Positions 39,198 to 48,797 of a stretch of 64,000 nucleotides of DNA are shown here, in pieces (the first letter of the stretch is position 1; each line of letters begins with the position of its first letter). The position numbers and the translations under genes are program-made. The notes under the pieces were generated by a model. That model saw only the letters and a program-made list of their open reading frames with translations. It did no database searches and was not told the DNA's origin. This stretch comes from Pseudooceanicola batsensis HTCC2597 (GTDB lineage: Bacteria > Pseudomonadota > Alphaproteobacteria > Rhodobacterales > Rhodobacteraceae): assembly GCF_000152725.1 (NCBI RefSeq), contig NZ_CH724131.1, positions 2,501,273-2,565,272 of the forward strand, written 5' to 3'.

Positions 39198-41855
39198 TTG
39201 AGCAAAGAAACCGTCACGCCGATGATGGCGCAGTATCTCGAGATCAAGTCGGGCTATCCGGACGCCCTGCTGTTCTACCGGATGGGCGATTTCTACGAGT
39301 TGTTCTTCGATGACGCCGTCGCCGCCTCGGAGGCGCTTGACATCGCGCTGACGAAGCGCGGCAAGCATCTGGGCGAGGATATCCCGATGTGCGGCGTGCC
39401 CGTGCACGCGGCCGAGAACTATCTGCTCACCCTCATCCGCAAGGGGTTCCGCGTCGCCGTGGGCGAACAGATGGAAAGCCCGGAAGAGGCCAAGAAGCGC
39501 GGGTCGAAATCCGTGGTCCGGCGCGATGTCGTCCGGCTCGTCACGCCCGGCACCCTGACCGAGGAATCCCTGCTCGACGCCCGTCGCCACAACTTTCTCG
39601 CCGCCTTCGCGATCGTGCGCGATCAGGGCGCGCTCGCCTGGGTCGACATCTCGACCGGGGCGTTTCACGTCATGCCCCTGCCCCCCGTGCGGCTTGGGCC
39701 GGAACTGGCCCGGCTCGGTCCGTCCGAGCTGCTGATGCCCGACGAGATCGAGCGCGATTACGCCGAAACAGTCTCTGATTTCGGCACTGCGCTCACCCCG
39801 ATGTCGCGCGGCAGCTTTGACTCCACCGGTGCCGCGGACCGGCTGTGCCGCCTGTTCAGGGTCTCGTCCCTCGACGCGTTCGGAACCTTTTCCCGGGCCG
39901 AGATCTCGGCCATGGGTGCGATCGTCGACTATCTCGACATCACGCAGAAGGGCAAACTCCCCCTCCTGCGCAAACCCCAACGCGAAGCCGCCGATCGCAC
40001 CATGCAGATCGACGCCGCCACCCGTCGAAACCTCGAGCTGACGCATTCGCTGGCCGGAGGGCGCGCCGGGTCGCTTCTCCATGCGATCGACCGCACCGTC
40101 ACCCCGGGCGGTGCGCGCCTGCTGGAACGGCGCCTCTCCAGCCCCTCGCGCGATCTCGCCACGATCCGCGACCGACTGGCCGCTGTGGACTTCATGGTGG
40201 ATCAGCGTCAGACCGCCCGCGACCTGCGCGACGCGCTACGCCGCGTCCCCGATATCGACCGCGCCCTGTCGCGCCTCGCGATCGACCGGGCCGGGCCGCG
40301 CGACCTTGCCGCCATCCGGAACGGTCTGGGCCAGGCCGAGCGGATCGCCGGCCTCCTCGCGCAGACCGAGTTGCCTGCCCTGCTGGCGGACGCCTCGACG
40401 CATCTGCAGGGCCACGACGACCTCCTCGCCCTGCTCGACACCGCCCTGGTGGCGGAACCGCCCCTGCTCACCCGCGACGGCGGTTTCATCGCCCCCGGCC
40501 ACGACCCCGACCTGGACGAGGCGCGCAAGCTGCGCGACGAGGGCCGCGGTGTCATCGCGCAGATGCAGACGCAATATGCCGAGCAGACCGGCATCTCCTC
40601 GATCAAGATCAAGCACAACAACGTCCTTGGCTATTTCATCGAGGTCACGGCCACCCATGCCGACAAGATGCTGTCAGAACCGCTGAACGAGGTCTTCAAG
40701 CATCGTCAGACCACCGCCAACCAGCTTCGCTTCACCACGCCGGAACTCTCCGAGATGGAGACACGCATCATCAATGCCGGCGGCCGGGCGCTGGACATCG
40801 AAAAGCGGCTCTATGACGGGCTGAAAGCGCAGATCCTCGACCGCGCGTCGGAACTGACGGACACCGCCCGCGCGCTTTCGGAGCTCGATCTCGCCACGGC
40901 TCTCGCCGACCTCTCGATCGCCGAGAACTGGGCGCGCCCCAGGGTCGACGACAGCCGCACGCTGCGCATCGCCGGCGGCCGTCACCCCGTGGTTGAACAG
41001 TCTCTGCGCAAGGAGGGCGCGCCCTTCATCGCCAACGATGCCGACCTGTCCGGCGACCCGTCGATGATCTGGCTGCTGACAGGTCCCAACATGGCCGGCA
41101 AATCGACCTTCCTGCGCCAGACCGCGCTGATCGTCCTGCTCGCCCAGATGGGCAGCCATGTCCCCGCGTCCGAGGCCGAGATCGGCGTGGTCAGCCAGCT
41201 CTTCTCCCGCGTCGGCGCGTCCGACGATCTCGCCCGGGGCCGCTCGACCTTCATGGTCGAGATGGTCGAGACAGCCGCGATCCTCAATCAGGCGGACGAC
41301 CGCGCCCTTGTCATCCTCGACGAGATCGGGCGCGGCACCGCCACCTATGACGGTCTCTCCATCGCCTGGGCGACGCTCGAACACCTGCACGAGGTGAACC
41401 GCAGCCGCGCGCTCTTCGCCACGCATTACCACGAGATGACCGCCCTCGCCGGCAAGCTGCCCGGGGTCGAGAACGCGACGGTGGCGGTCCGCGAACACGA
41501 TGGCGACGTGATCTTCCTGCACGAGGTCATCCGGGGCGCCGCCGACCGGAGCTATGGCGTTCAGGTCGCGCGCCTCGCCGGTCTGCCGGACGCCGTGGTC
41601 GCCCGCGCCCGCGAGGTGCTCGACGCGCTGGAAAAAGGCGATCGCGAGGGCGGACAGAAACCCAAGGCGATCATCGACGACCTGCCGCTTTTCGCGGCCG
41701 CCGCGCCCGCGCCAGAGACGGGAATCGAGACGATTCCGCCGGAATACGCCGAGGTGGCGACGATACTCGAAGCGACGCATCCCGATGAACTCAGCCCGCG
41801 CGAGGCGCTCGACCTCATCTACAGGCTCAAGGCCTCGACGCGATCGCGGACCTGA
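39198..41855 (+). CDS. mutS: DNA mismatch repair protein MutS
   Basis: 885 residues starting at TTG 39198 ([40 protein letters not shown]) after a G-rich site; the ATGs at MMAQY are less likely. The mismatch-contacting FYELFF motif lies near residue 37. The ATPase has [15 protein letters not shown] (about 629), [12 protein letters not shown] and [16 protein letters not shown], and the C-terminal helical tail is present. MutS starts mismatch repair. It is monocistronic, divergent from maeB. Confidence 0.97.
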   Translation: MSKETVTPMMAQYLEIKSGYPDALLFYRMGDFYELFFDDAVAASEALDIALTKRGKHLGEDIPMCGVPVHAAENYLLTLIRKGFRVAVGEQMESPEEAKKRGSKSVVRRDVVRLVTPGTLTEESLLDARRHNFLAAFAIVRDQGALAWVDISTGAFHVMPLPPVRLGPELARLGPSELLMPDEIERDYAETVSDFGTALTPMSRGSFDSTGAADRLCRLFRVSSLDAFGTFSRAEISAMGAIVDYLDITQKGKLPLLRKPQREAADRTMQIDAATRRNLELTHSLAGGRAGSLLHAIDRTVTPGGARLLERRLSSPSRDLATIRDRLAAVDFMVDQRQTARDLRDALRRVPDIDRALSRLAIDRAGPRDLAAIRNGLGQAERIAGLLAQTELPALLADASTHLQGHDDLLALLDTALVAEPPLLTRDGGFIAPGHDPDLDEARKLRDEGRGVIAQMQTQYAEQTGISSIKIKHNNVLGYFIEVTATHADKMLSEPLNEVFKHRQTTANQLRFTTPELSEMETRIINAGGRALDIEKRLYDGLKAQILDRASELTDTARALSELDLATALADLSIAENWARPRVDDSRTLRIAGGRHPVVEQSLRKEGAPFIANDADLSGDPSMIWLLTGPNMAGKSTFLRQTALIVLLAQMGSHVPASEAEIGVVSQLFSRVGASDDLARGRSTFMVEMVETAAILNQADDRALVILDEIGRGTATYDGLSIAWATLEHLHEVNRSRALFATHYHEMTALAGKLPGVENATVAVREHDGDVIFLHEVIRGAADRSYGVQVARLAGLPDAVVARAREVLDALEKGDREGGQKPKAIIDDLPLFAAAAPAPETGIETIPPEYAEVATILEATHPDELSPREALDLIYRLKASTRSRT

Positions 41856-41883
41856 CCCCGTCCGGCGGGTATGAGAACGCGCC

Positions 41884-41923
41884 AAAAGGAAAGGGCGACC
41901 GCATCCTCGTGATGCGATCGCCC
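41884..41923 (-). terminator. minus-strand terminator after the orphan binding-protein gene
   Basis: A 13-bp stem with one mismatch (41893-41905 with 41911-41923, loop CTCGT) followed on the minus strand by TTTCCTTTT. It lies 35 bases after the stop of the gene at 41958 and also separates it from mutS. Confidence 0.75.
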
Positions 41924-41957
41924 GGACCGGTCGGACAGAGGTCTCAGTCAGCGCCGA

Positions 41958-43520
41958 TCAGGCGAACCACCACCGCTCCATCCAGCGCATGCCGTCGACG
42001 TCCCAGTTCGAACCCATGACCTCGGGATGCGCGACCTTGTCGGTATGCGCGAAGACCCAGGATGCGAACATCGGGATGACGGCGCCGCCCTGCTGGTTCA
42101 CGATGGCCTGCATCTCGTAATACATCTGGCGACGCTTGTCCTCGTCCAGTTCACCGCGCGCCTTGACCAGCAGTTCGTCGAACCGTTCGTTCGACCAGAA
42201 CGTGTCGTTCCAGGCCGCGCCGGTCTGGTAGGTGGTCGTGAACATCTGGTCCTCGACCACGCGGCCCGACCAGTAGACCGCCGAGAACGGCTTTTTCATC
42301 CAGACATCGGACCAGTAACCGTCGTTCGGTTCGCGCACGACCTTGACGTCGATATCCGCGGCCTCGGCCGAGTTGCGGAACAGCAGGGCCGAATCGACCG
42401 CCCCGAGGAAGGCCGCGTCGGCGGCAGAAAGACCGACCGACAGACTGTCGAGCCCGGCCTGCTTGAGGTAGTACCTGGCCTTGTCGGGATCGTAGGTCGT
42501 CTGCTCCAGCTCGTCGTTGAAATAGCGCTGGCCGCGGCCGATCGGGTGGTCGTTGCCGACGACGCCGTAACCGAAGAGGATCTTCTCGACCATCTCCTCG
42601 CGGTTGACCGCGTGTTTCAGGGCCAGCCGGACATTGTTGTCCGTGAAGGGGTCCTGATTGGTCAGCATCGCGAAGGTGTAGTGCAGGTTGCCCGGCACCG
42701 ACTGGATCTTGATGTTCGGATTGCCGCGCTGCATGAGGCCGACCGTCTTGAGGTCGAGGCGGTCGATGGCGTCCACGTCGCCCGAAACCAGGGCCGTGGT
42801 CCGCGCGTTCTGGTCGACCAGCGACAGCATCTCGATCGAATCGAAGAAGGCGCGGTCGTCTTGATAATAGTTCTCGTTCCGCTCGAAGCTCGCCACGACA
42901 CCGGGGTCGAAATCCACCAGCTTGTAGGAACCGAGACCGTCGCCGGCGCGCCAGTCGACCTTGCCGTCTTTCACGGGAAGGATGTTCAGGTGGTAGTCCG
43001 ACAGGACGAAGGGGAAGTCGGCATTCGGGCCCGAGAGCTTGAACACCACGGTGTCGTTGCCCTCGGTCGTGATCTCGGAGATCGGTTCGACGATCGGCTT
43101 GGCGGCCGAGGTCGAGTTTTCGCCGCGGTGATAGTTGATGGATTCCACCACGTCCTCGAGCGTCACGGTCTTGCCGCTGTGGAACTCGACCCCCTTGCGC
43201 ACCTTGAACCGCCATTCCGTGGCGTCGTCCGTGGCCTCCCAGCTTTCGGCCAGTTCCGACTTGATCGAGCCGTCGGCGCCCACTTCTGTCAGGCGCGAGT
43301 GCAGGCCATGCGACAGCGAGGTGGTAAAGCTGTTCTCGTACGTGGCGGGGTCGAGCGTGTCGGTGGTCGAGCCGTGGCCCATCCCGAAACGCAGGTGGCC
43401 GCCGCGCTTGGGCTGCTGCGCGCGGGCCGCACCCCACGGCAGCGTGGCGGCCGCCGCGGTGGCGGCCGTCGTCTTGAGGAACCCGCGGCGATCCAGCGAG
43501 CCGCCTTTGATAATGGACAT
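41958..43520 (-). CDS. orphan SBP_bac_5 peptide-type binding protein, Tat signal
   Basis: 520 residues. The N-terminus (MSIIKGGSLDRRGFLKTTAATAAAATLPWGAARA) has the twin-arginine pattern DRRGFLK, so it should be exported folded by Tat. The mature protein has the dipeptide/oligopeptide-binding family features GGHLRFGMGHGSTTDTLDPATYENSF, ...WRFKVRKGVEFHSGKTVTLEDVV and NVRLALKHAVNREEM. No permease or ATPase genes lie beside it, so it either pairs with transporter genes elsewhere or acts as a sensor. Upstream (43537-43573) are TTGATG repeats and a palindrome. Confidence 0.88.
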   Translation of the reverse strand: MSIIKGGSLDRRGFLKTTAATAAAATLPWGAARAQQPKRGGHLRFGMGHGSTTDTLDPATYENSFTTSLSHGLHSRLTEVGADGSIKSELAESWEATDDATEWRFKVRKGVEFHSGKTVTLEDVVESINYHRGENSTSAAKPIVEPISEITTEGNDTVVFKLSGPNADFPFVLSDYHLNILPVKDGKVDWRAGDGLGSYKLVDFDPGVVASFERNENYYQDDRAFFDSIEMLSLVDQNARTTALVSGDVDAIDRLDLKTVGLMQRGNPNIKIQSVPGNLHYTFAMLTNQDPFTDNNVRLALKHAVNREEMVEKILFGYGVVGNDHPIGRGQRYFNDELEQTTYDPDKARYYLKQAGLDSLSVGLSAADAAFLGAVDSALLFRNSAEAADIDVKVVREPNDGYWSDVWMKKPFSAVYWSGRVVEDQMFTTTYQTGAAWNDTFWSNERFDELLVKARGELDEDKRRQMYYEMQAIVNQQGGAVIPMFASWVFAHTDKVAHPEVMGSNWDVDGMRWMERWWFA

Positions 43521-43536
43521 GAAGTGTACCCTTCTG

Positions 43537-43573
43537 TTGATGTGCTTGATGTGTTGATTGATGCGTCAATCAA
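43537..43573. promoter_or_regulatory. TTGATG repeats and palindrome upstream of the orphan binding-protein gene
   Basis: TTGATGTG occurs at 43537-43544 and 43546-43553, immediately followed by a perfect palindrome TTGATTGA (43554-43561) TGCG TCAATCAA (43566-43573). The palindrome lies 34-53 bases before the start at 43520 (minus strand). Likely binding sites for a dimeric regulator; no matching regulator is identified here. Confidence 0.55.
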
Positions 43574-43668
43574 ACACGATCCGGAGATCCGTTCAACGGT
43601 TTTGGCCCCGGGCCCGCGCCGGCTGCGATCAGCATATACACGTCAAAGGACACGCTGCGCGGGTGGTT

Positions 43669-43708
43669 CGGGTCCAGCGACAAACGGGGACCTCGACGGC
43701 TGGACCCG
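43669..43708. repeat. 10-bp inverted repeat after glk
   Basis: CGGGTCCAGC (43669-43678) and GCTGGACCCG (43699-43708) are perfect inverted copies 20 bases apart, 45 bases beyond the glk stop on the minus strand. No T run follows, so it is not a standard terminator; it could be an mRNA 3' stem or a protein site. Confidence 0.5.
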
Positions 43709-43752
43709 GCACCGCCGGTCCATCCTCACCCTAGCGCAACCTGGTCCGTTCG

Positions 43753-44745
43753 TCAGCCTTTGCCCTGCATGATCCAGGATTTGCAGTATCTCCATGCGCC
43801 TTCCAGACCGATGTCGAGCGCTCGCATCAGGAACACGCTGAACTGGCGGCGCTCGCCGGTGAACCGTCCGCCCTCTTCGAAGGCTTCGCGGAATCGCTCG
43901 TCGAAAAGCCACGGGTTCCGCGTCGCCACACCTCCGGCAATGAAGACCCCGCCGGTCGCGCCGAAGCTGAGGGCGAAATCCCCGGCAAGGCTCGCCAGGT
44001 GGGTCCGGAACATGTCGACCGCGCGTGTCGCCGCCGCGTCCCCACCGGTTCTGGCGGCCGCCAGCACGGCGGCGGCGTCGAGGTTGCGGGCGCCGTCGCC
44101 TTCGGAGATGCGGACCGCGTCGCAGAGCACGGGCAGACCGCTTCCCGACAGCAGCAAATCCGCTTCGATCACGAGGGAAGTGCCGTAAAAGGCCTCGGAC
44201 TGAAGATCGCGCAGCGCTTCGAAGACCGGGATCTCGGACCGGTCGCGCGGCGCAATTCCGACGTGCCCGCCTTCGCTCGCCACGCTGGTGAAACGGCCAT
44301 CCTGCGTCTCGACAAGGGCGCCGACACCGAGTCCCGTTCCCGGGCCGATCAGGAACCGGTTGCCGTGCCGGGGCAGGTCCGGCGGCCCCGCGACATGGCA
44401 CAGGTCGGTCTCGGTCAGGCCGAGCGTCGCCCAGGCCACCGCCGAGAAATCGTTGATCAGCCGCACCGCCCGGGCGCCGGTCCGCTGCGCGACATCGTCG
44501 CCGGAAAGAACGTGGCGGGCATTGGTGATCTTCACGCTGTTGTCCCTGACCGGCCCGGCAACCGCCAGCACCGCGGCTTCGGGCGGCGTGCCGATCCGGT
44601 CGCAGAACTGGGCCGCGAGGTCCGGGATCGATGCCTCGGACTGGGTCCGGAAATCGGCCTGGTCGATCCGCCCGTCGTCGCGATAGGCCCCGAAGCGGAC
44701 ATTGCTGCCACCGATATCGGCAACGAGGAACCAGGGATGAGACAT
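43753..44745 (-). CDS. glk: glucokinase (Glk family)
   Basis: 330 residues, non-ROK glucokinase fold. Motifs: LVADIGGSNVRFGAY (phosphate 1), INDFSAVAWA, LIGPGTGLGVGAL (phosphate 2), ASEGGHVGIAPRD, and GGVFIAGGVATR (adenosine). It phosphorylates glucose to glucose-6-phosphate. It follows the propeller protein gene and xylR on the same strand, inside the sugar-use block, so it may serve glucose released or imported under the same control. Confidence 0.92.
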   Translation of the reverse strand: MSHPWFLVADIGGSNVRFGAYRDDGRIDQADFRTQSEASIPDLAAQFCDRIGTPPEAAVLAVAGPVRDNSVKITNARHVLSGDDVAQRTGARAVRLINDFSAVAWATLGLTETDLCHVAGPPDLPRHGNRFLIGPGTGLGVGALVETQDGRFTSVASEGGHVGIAPRDRSEIPVFEALRDLQSEAFYGTSLVIEADLLLSGSGLPVLCDAVRISEGDGARNLDAAAVLAAARTGGDAAATRAVDMFRTHLASLAGDFALSFGATGGVFIAGGVATRNPWLFDERFREAFEEGGRFTGERRQFSVFLMRALDIGLEGAWRYCKSWIMQGKG

Positions 44746-44813
44746 TGCGTGGGTCTTTCTTTCGGACGGGCAGTGCGGAATTCGGTCGGCGGTCTGCGGT
44801 TACGCCAGGCTGG

Positions 44814-46352
44814 CTAGCGTGACAACGAAATGCGTCGGTTGGCGGAAACCTTCTGCCAGGGCGAGACGGTGCCGTCGGGCCAGATCACGCGCAGGTCGGC
44901 GGTCCCGGCCACGCCCAGGCCGAAGTGCTGCGGACCGGCGCTGCCGCCCGCGTGCCCCCCACCGACCGTGATCTCTCGGATATGCCTCCGGCCACCCGCC
45001 CTCAGTTCGAGAAAGGCCCCGACAGCCTGTGGGTTCGGGGGGCTCTGTGCCACATCGACGCTCAGCCAGTTGCCGCCCGGCGTGACATTGGCATGCACCT
45101 CCATCTCGGCGCGGCGATTGACCACGGCGAGGTCCAACCGGCCATCGTTGTCGAAGTCCGCCAGCGCCGCGCCCCGAGATCGTGCGACCGAGGCGACCCC
45201 CGCCGCGACCGAGACCTCGGCGAAACTGCCATCTGCCTGCTGCTGAAGAAGCGAATTCGGATCCTCCATCGCCGCGACGGGCATCTGTTCGACGTTCCCC
45301 TTGGCGACGAAGATGTCGTCCCGCCCGTCATTGTCCACATCGCCGAAAGCCGCGTGCCAGCCGGTCGAGGGGCGCCCGTCGCTGCCGATGTGCGGCCGGT
45401 GCGCCGTCGTGCCCCTGTCGTATGTCGCATCGCGCCACGTCGGCCCGCCGGTGTCCGGATCGAAGACCTGGAACTTCTGGTCCCCCATCGAGGTCAGGTA
45501 GACCTCGGGATACCCGTCCCCCGTCACGTCGCGCGAGGCGATCCCCATGCCCCAGAGCGCATAATGTCGCCAGCCCTCGTCCTCGGAATAGAGACGCGGG
45601 ACCGCTTCCATCTTCCAGAGCTGTTCCTGCCCGCCCCGCACGTAATAGTGCCTGTCGTTGGAGACGCGCAGATCGGCGCGCCCGTTCCTGTTCCAGTCCG
45701 AAAACAGCATGGAGAGAGCGCAATGCCCCGGCCGGAGCATCTTTGCCGCACCGTACCGCCCCCCCTCGGGGCGGTAGAGCAGGGTCGCGTCGCAGGCCTC
45801 GAACGGTCCGTCGGGGTCGCGGCGGTCGACATAGGTGCCGAAGGCCAGCGTCGGCAGGCTATTGCCCGCCTCCCAGGTGGCGGAAAAGGCGGTTGTCCAG
45901 CGGTCGTGGGAGACGAAGCCGAGATCATCCTCGAAGGGGCGGAAGTCGCAGTCGGGAAGACCGCGCATCAGGCGGTCCGGCCCGACCCGCAGGATGACGA
46001 GGTCCAGTATCCCGTCGCCGTCGATATCCAGCGGATAGGCCCCCGTCACCCCGGTCAGCGCCAGGGGCTCGGGCGTCTCGGCCACGAACGAGACACCCCC
46101 CTCGGACCGGTTGCGGAACAGCGCCGCGGCGTTCGCTCCGCCGGCGGCGTAAAGCTCGGGCAGATCGTCGCCGTTGCAATCGAAGCTTGCAACGCCCCCG
46201 CCGACGAAATGCTCCCACCCGCCGTCATAGACATGCGCCGGCATGTCGACCTGCTGAAAAGCAGGCTGAACGGGGTCCGCCCGCCCGATGCCCGTCCCGA
46301 GGAGGCCGCCCAGAACCAAGACCAGAACCGCTATCACCAGACTAGGCCGCAT
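44814..46352 (-). CDS. secreted FG-GAP/VCBS beta-propeller protein with C-terminal ASPIC/UnbV domain (CRTAC1-like)
   Basis: 512 residues with a signal peptide ([25 protein letters not shown]). Repeats with D-x-D/N-x-D-G calcium loops are clear (FDCNGDDLPELYA, DIDGDGILDLVIL, DWNRNGRADLRV, DVTGDGYPEVYL, GDVDNDGRDDIFV, DFDNDGRLDLAVV). The C-terminus (NWLSVDV...VGAFLELRAGGRRHIREITVGGG, DLRVIWPDGTV) is the ASPIC/UnbV domain. The gene overlaps the xylR stop by 11 bases and is followed by glk, so it belongs to the xylR operon. It acts outside the cytoplasm. Function is unknown. Confidence 0.82.
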   Translation of the reverse strand: MRPSLVIAVLVLVLGGLLGTGIGRADPVQPAFQQVDMPAHVYDGGWEHFVGGGVASFDCNGDDLPELYAAGGANAAALFRNRSEGGVSFVAETPEPLALTGVTGAYPLDIDGDGILDLVILRVGPDRLMRGLPDCDFRPFEDDLGFVSHDRWTTAFSATWEAGNSLPTLAFGTYVDRRDPDGPFEACDATLLYRPEGGRYGAAKMLRPGHCALSMLFSDWNRNGRADLRVSNDRHYYVRGGQEQLWKMEAVPRLYSEDEGWRHYALWGMGIASRDVTGDGYPEVYLTSMGDQKFQVFDPDTGGPTWRDATYDRGTTAHRPHIGSDGRPSTGWHAAFGDVDNDGRDDIFVAKGNVEQMPVAAMEDPNSLLQQQADGSFAEVSVAAGVASVARSRGAALADFDNDGRLDLAVVNRRAEMEVHANVTPGGNWLSVDVAQSPPNPQAVGAFLELRAGGRRHIREITVGGGHAGGSAGPQHFGLGVAGTADLRVIWPDGTVSPWQKVSANRRISLSR

Positions 46353-47559
46353 CCTGCGTTCCCCGTTCCCGGATCTTCAGGATCGTCACCATCTCGATAC
46401 CAAGTGCGGCCGCCCCTTTCGCCCACATCATCTCGTCCAGGTTGCGCACCGTGATCTCGGGCAACGGCGCATCGACCTGCACGGTGTTTCGCCGCAACGA
46501 GGTCAGCATGGCTTCGGTATAGGGATGATCGAAAGGAGGACGAGACCGCGCCAGCACGATATGTTCCGGATCGAAGAGGTTGACGAGGTTGGCAAGCGCC
46601 ACCCCCAGGATCTGCGAGGCGCGGTCCAGCACCTCGCGCGCCAGCCTGTCGCCGTTCCGCGCGGCGTGGAGGATGTCCTGGATCGACTTCGCCGCATCGC
46701 TCTGCTGGCCCGTGGATGTGTCTCTGACAAGGGCATAATCCCCGACATAGGCCTCGAGACACCCCCGCTGGCCGCACTGGCAGAGCGCGCCGCCGAACTG
46801 CACTTTCATGTGGCCCAGCTCGGCCCCGCAGCCGCGTTCGCCGCGATAGAGTTCTCCGTTCAGGATGATCCCCATGCCAACACCATGTTCCAGCGTGACG
46901 ACGAGGAAATTGCTCAGCCCCCGCCCGGCGCCGAAGAGATGCTCGGCCTTGGCGACGAGGTTGGCATCATTGTCGAGAAAGGTGGGGCACGGCAGATGCT
47001 TGCGGAACAGCGGCGCGAAATCCACGTTGCGTTCGGTCACGGACGAGGACCAGTGCATGAAGCCGGTCTCGCCATTGACGAAACCGGGTATCCCGAGCGA
47101 CAGGCCGGCGATCCGGGCGGTGTCCAGACCGTGCCGCGCGCAGGCCGCATCGAGTGCGCGCCGGACCTCCTGCACCAGCCCGTCCGGATCCATGCACGAC
47201 GCCTCGAGCGGCGAGACGAAAGAGCCGATCTCGTCGCCCCGGAAATCCACGATCATCACCACGATCGCCTCCCGCGCCACCTTGAGTCCCGCGACGGCGA
47301 AGGCCTCGCCGTTGATCTGCAACATCACCCTCGGCCGGCCGCGCTGCACGTTCTCGGAGGGCATCCGCCGTTCCTCGCGGATCAACCCCGCGTCCAGCAG
47401 CGCGCCACAGGCCGAGGTCACTGTGGCCGGGCTGCTGTCGAGCGCGCGCGCGATGTCCGTGCGTGAAATCGTCCCTGCCGAGCGGATGCACTGCAGCACG
47501 CGCAGCCGCGTCGCATCCCGCGCATCCAACGTGCCGGCCGGCGCAAAATCCGAAGTCAT
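46342..47559 (-). CDS. xylR: ROK-family transcriptional regulator, XylR type
   Basis: 405 residues. An N-terminal winged helix (about 20-80: [29 protein letters not shown]) precedes a ROK sugar-kinase-like domain with [34 protein letters not shown] and the zinc motif [17 protein letters not shown] XylR repressors respond to xylose and control xyl genes; the divergent xylF supports that role. The gene and the propeller protein gene overlap. Whether the ligand is xylose is inferred from context. Confidence 0.85.
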   Translation of the reverse strand: MTSDFAPAGTLDARDATRLRVLQCIRSAGTISRTDIARALDSSPATVTSACGALLDAGLIREERRMPSENVQRGRPRVMLQINGEAFAVAGLKVAREAIVVMIVDFRGDEIGSFVSPLEASCMDPDGLVQEVRRALDAACARHGLDTARIAGLSLGIPGFVNGETGFMHWSSSVTERNVDFAPLFRKHLPCPTFLDNDANLVAKAEHLFGAGRGLSNFLVVTLEHGVGMGIILNGELYRGERGCGAELGHMKVQFGGALCQCGQRGCLEAYVGDYALVRDTSTGQQSDAAKSIQDILHAARNGDRLAREVLDRASQILGVALANLVNLFDPEHIVLARSRPPFDHPYTEAMLTSLRRNTVQVDAPLPEITVRNLDEMMWAKGAAALGIEMVTILKIRERGTQDAA

Positions 47560-47596
47560 GAATCGCTGCTCTCCCAGGTCCGGTTGGACGGTAGCA

Positions 47597-47655
47597 TTAA
47601 TTCACTCGCTGAAGAAATTTTTATTTTGATCGGTGAAATAATTGTGCAGGATAGG
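47597..47655. promoter_or_regulatory. AT-rich divergent control region between xylR and xylF
   Basis: TTAATTCAC (47597-47605) and GTGAAATAA (47633-47641) are near-inverted copies (one mismatch). For xylF, a possible -35 TTGATC (47627-47632) and -10 GATAGG (47650-47655) are 17 bases apart, so one half-site would lie between them. This is the natural place for a XylR operator, but the assignment is by position only. Confidence 0.4.
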
Positions 47656-47721
47656 GGCGTCAGCGCAGATTCGATGAGAAGTCGAAGCGCGCCCCGACAA
47701 CGCGACATTGGGAGGAACATC

Positions 47722-48735
47722 ATGAAACTCTTTGCGACCGCGGCCTTCGCCGCGCTTATGGGCACATGCGCCTATGCCCAGACGATCGGCGTCAGCTGGT
47801 CGAATTTCCAGGAAGAACGCTGGAAGACCGACGAGGCCGCGATCATGGAGGCGCTGGACGAAGCCGGGGCCGAATACATCTCGGCCGACGCGCAATCCTC
47901 GTCCAGCAAGCAGCTTTCCGACATCGAAAGCCTGATCGCCCAGGGCGTCGACGCGCTGATCATCCTGGCGCAGGACAGCCAATCGATCGGCCCGGCCGTG
48001 CAGGCCGCCGCCGACGAGGGCATCCCGGTCGTCGCCTATGACCGCCTGATCGAGGACAGCTCGACCTTCTACCTGACATTCGACAATGTCGAGGTCGGCC
48101 GGATGCAGGCGCGCGCCGTGCTCGAACAGCAGCCGACCGGCAACTACGTCATGATCAAGGGCTCGCCGACCGACCCGAACGCGGACTTCCTGCGCGGCGG
48201 CCAGCAGGAGGTCCTGCAGGAGGCCATCGACGCCGGCGACATCACCATCGTCGACGAGGCCTATACCGACGGCTGGCTGCCCGCGAATGCGCAGCGCAAC
48301 ATGGAACAGATCCTGACCGCCAACGACAACGAGGTCGATGCGGTGGTGGCCTCGAACGACGGTACCGCCGGCGGCGTGGTCGCCGCGCTGACCGCGCAGG
48401 GCATGGACGGAATCCCGGTCTCGGGTCAGGACGGCGACCACGCCGCCGTGGGCCGGGTCGCCAGGGGCACCCAGAGCGTGGCGGTCGGGAAGGACGCCCG
48501 CTAACTGGGGAAGGCCGCGGGGGAGATCGCCGGGGCCCTGGCCAGCGGCACCGAAATGTCCTCGATCGAGGGGGCGGAGGAATGGACCTCTCCCGCGGGG
48601 ACCACTCTGACCGCCAAGTTCCTCGAGCCGATTCCGGTGACCGCCGAGAACCTGTCGCTGGTCGTCGATGCCGGCTGGATCACGCAGGAGGCGCTGTGCC
48701 AGGGCGTCACCGACGGCCCCGCCCCCTGTAACTGA
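47722..48735 (+). pseudogene. xylF: xylose-binding protein XylF interrupted by an in-frame stop
   Basis: ATG 47722 (GGAGGA just upstream) opens a signal peptide ([19 protein letters not shown]) and an intact periplasmic binding-protein start. After 260 codons (…VGKDAR) an in-frame TAA at 48502-48504 stops it. The same frame continues at once with LGKAAGEIAGALASGTEMSSIEG through GWITQEALCQGVTDGPAPCN to TGA at 48735, the expected XylF C-terminus. Full length would be 337 residues. In relatives I expect Glu at the stop codon (KDARELGK), one G-to-T change from TAA. Just before it a residue that is Trp in relatives is Gly (codon at 48487). This is a true nonsense mutation, readthrough, or a sequence error. 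The gene should supply the ligand-binding part of XylFGH. Confidence 0.82.
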
Positions 48736-48748
48736 CACCACTCACGGA

Positions 48749-48768
48749 GCGGCCCCGCAAGGGGCCGC
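48749..48768. repeat. intercistronic hairpin between xylF and xylH
   Basis: GCGGCCCC (48749-48756) and GGGGCCGC (48761-48768) with loop GCAA. It lies 13 bases after the full-length xylF stop and 29 bases before xylH. No T run follows, so it probably stabilises the xylF mRNA 3' end. Confidence 0.65.
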
Positions 48769-48797
48769 GCCCATGCCGCCCCTCGGGAGGGACCACG

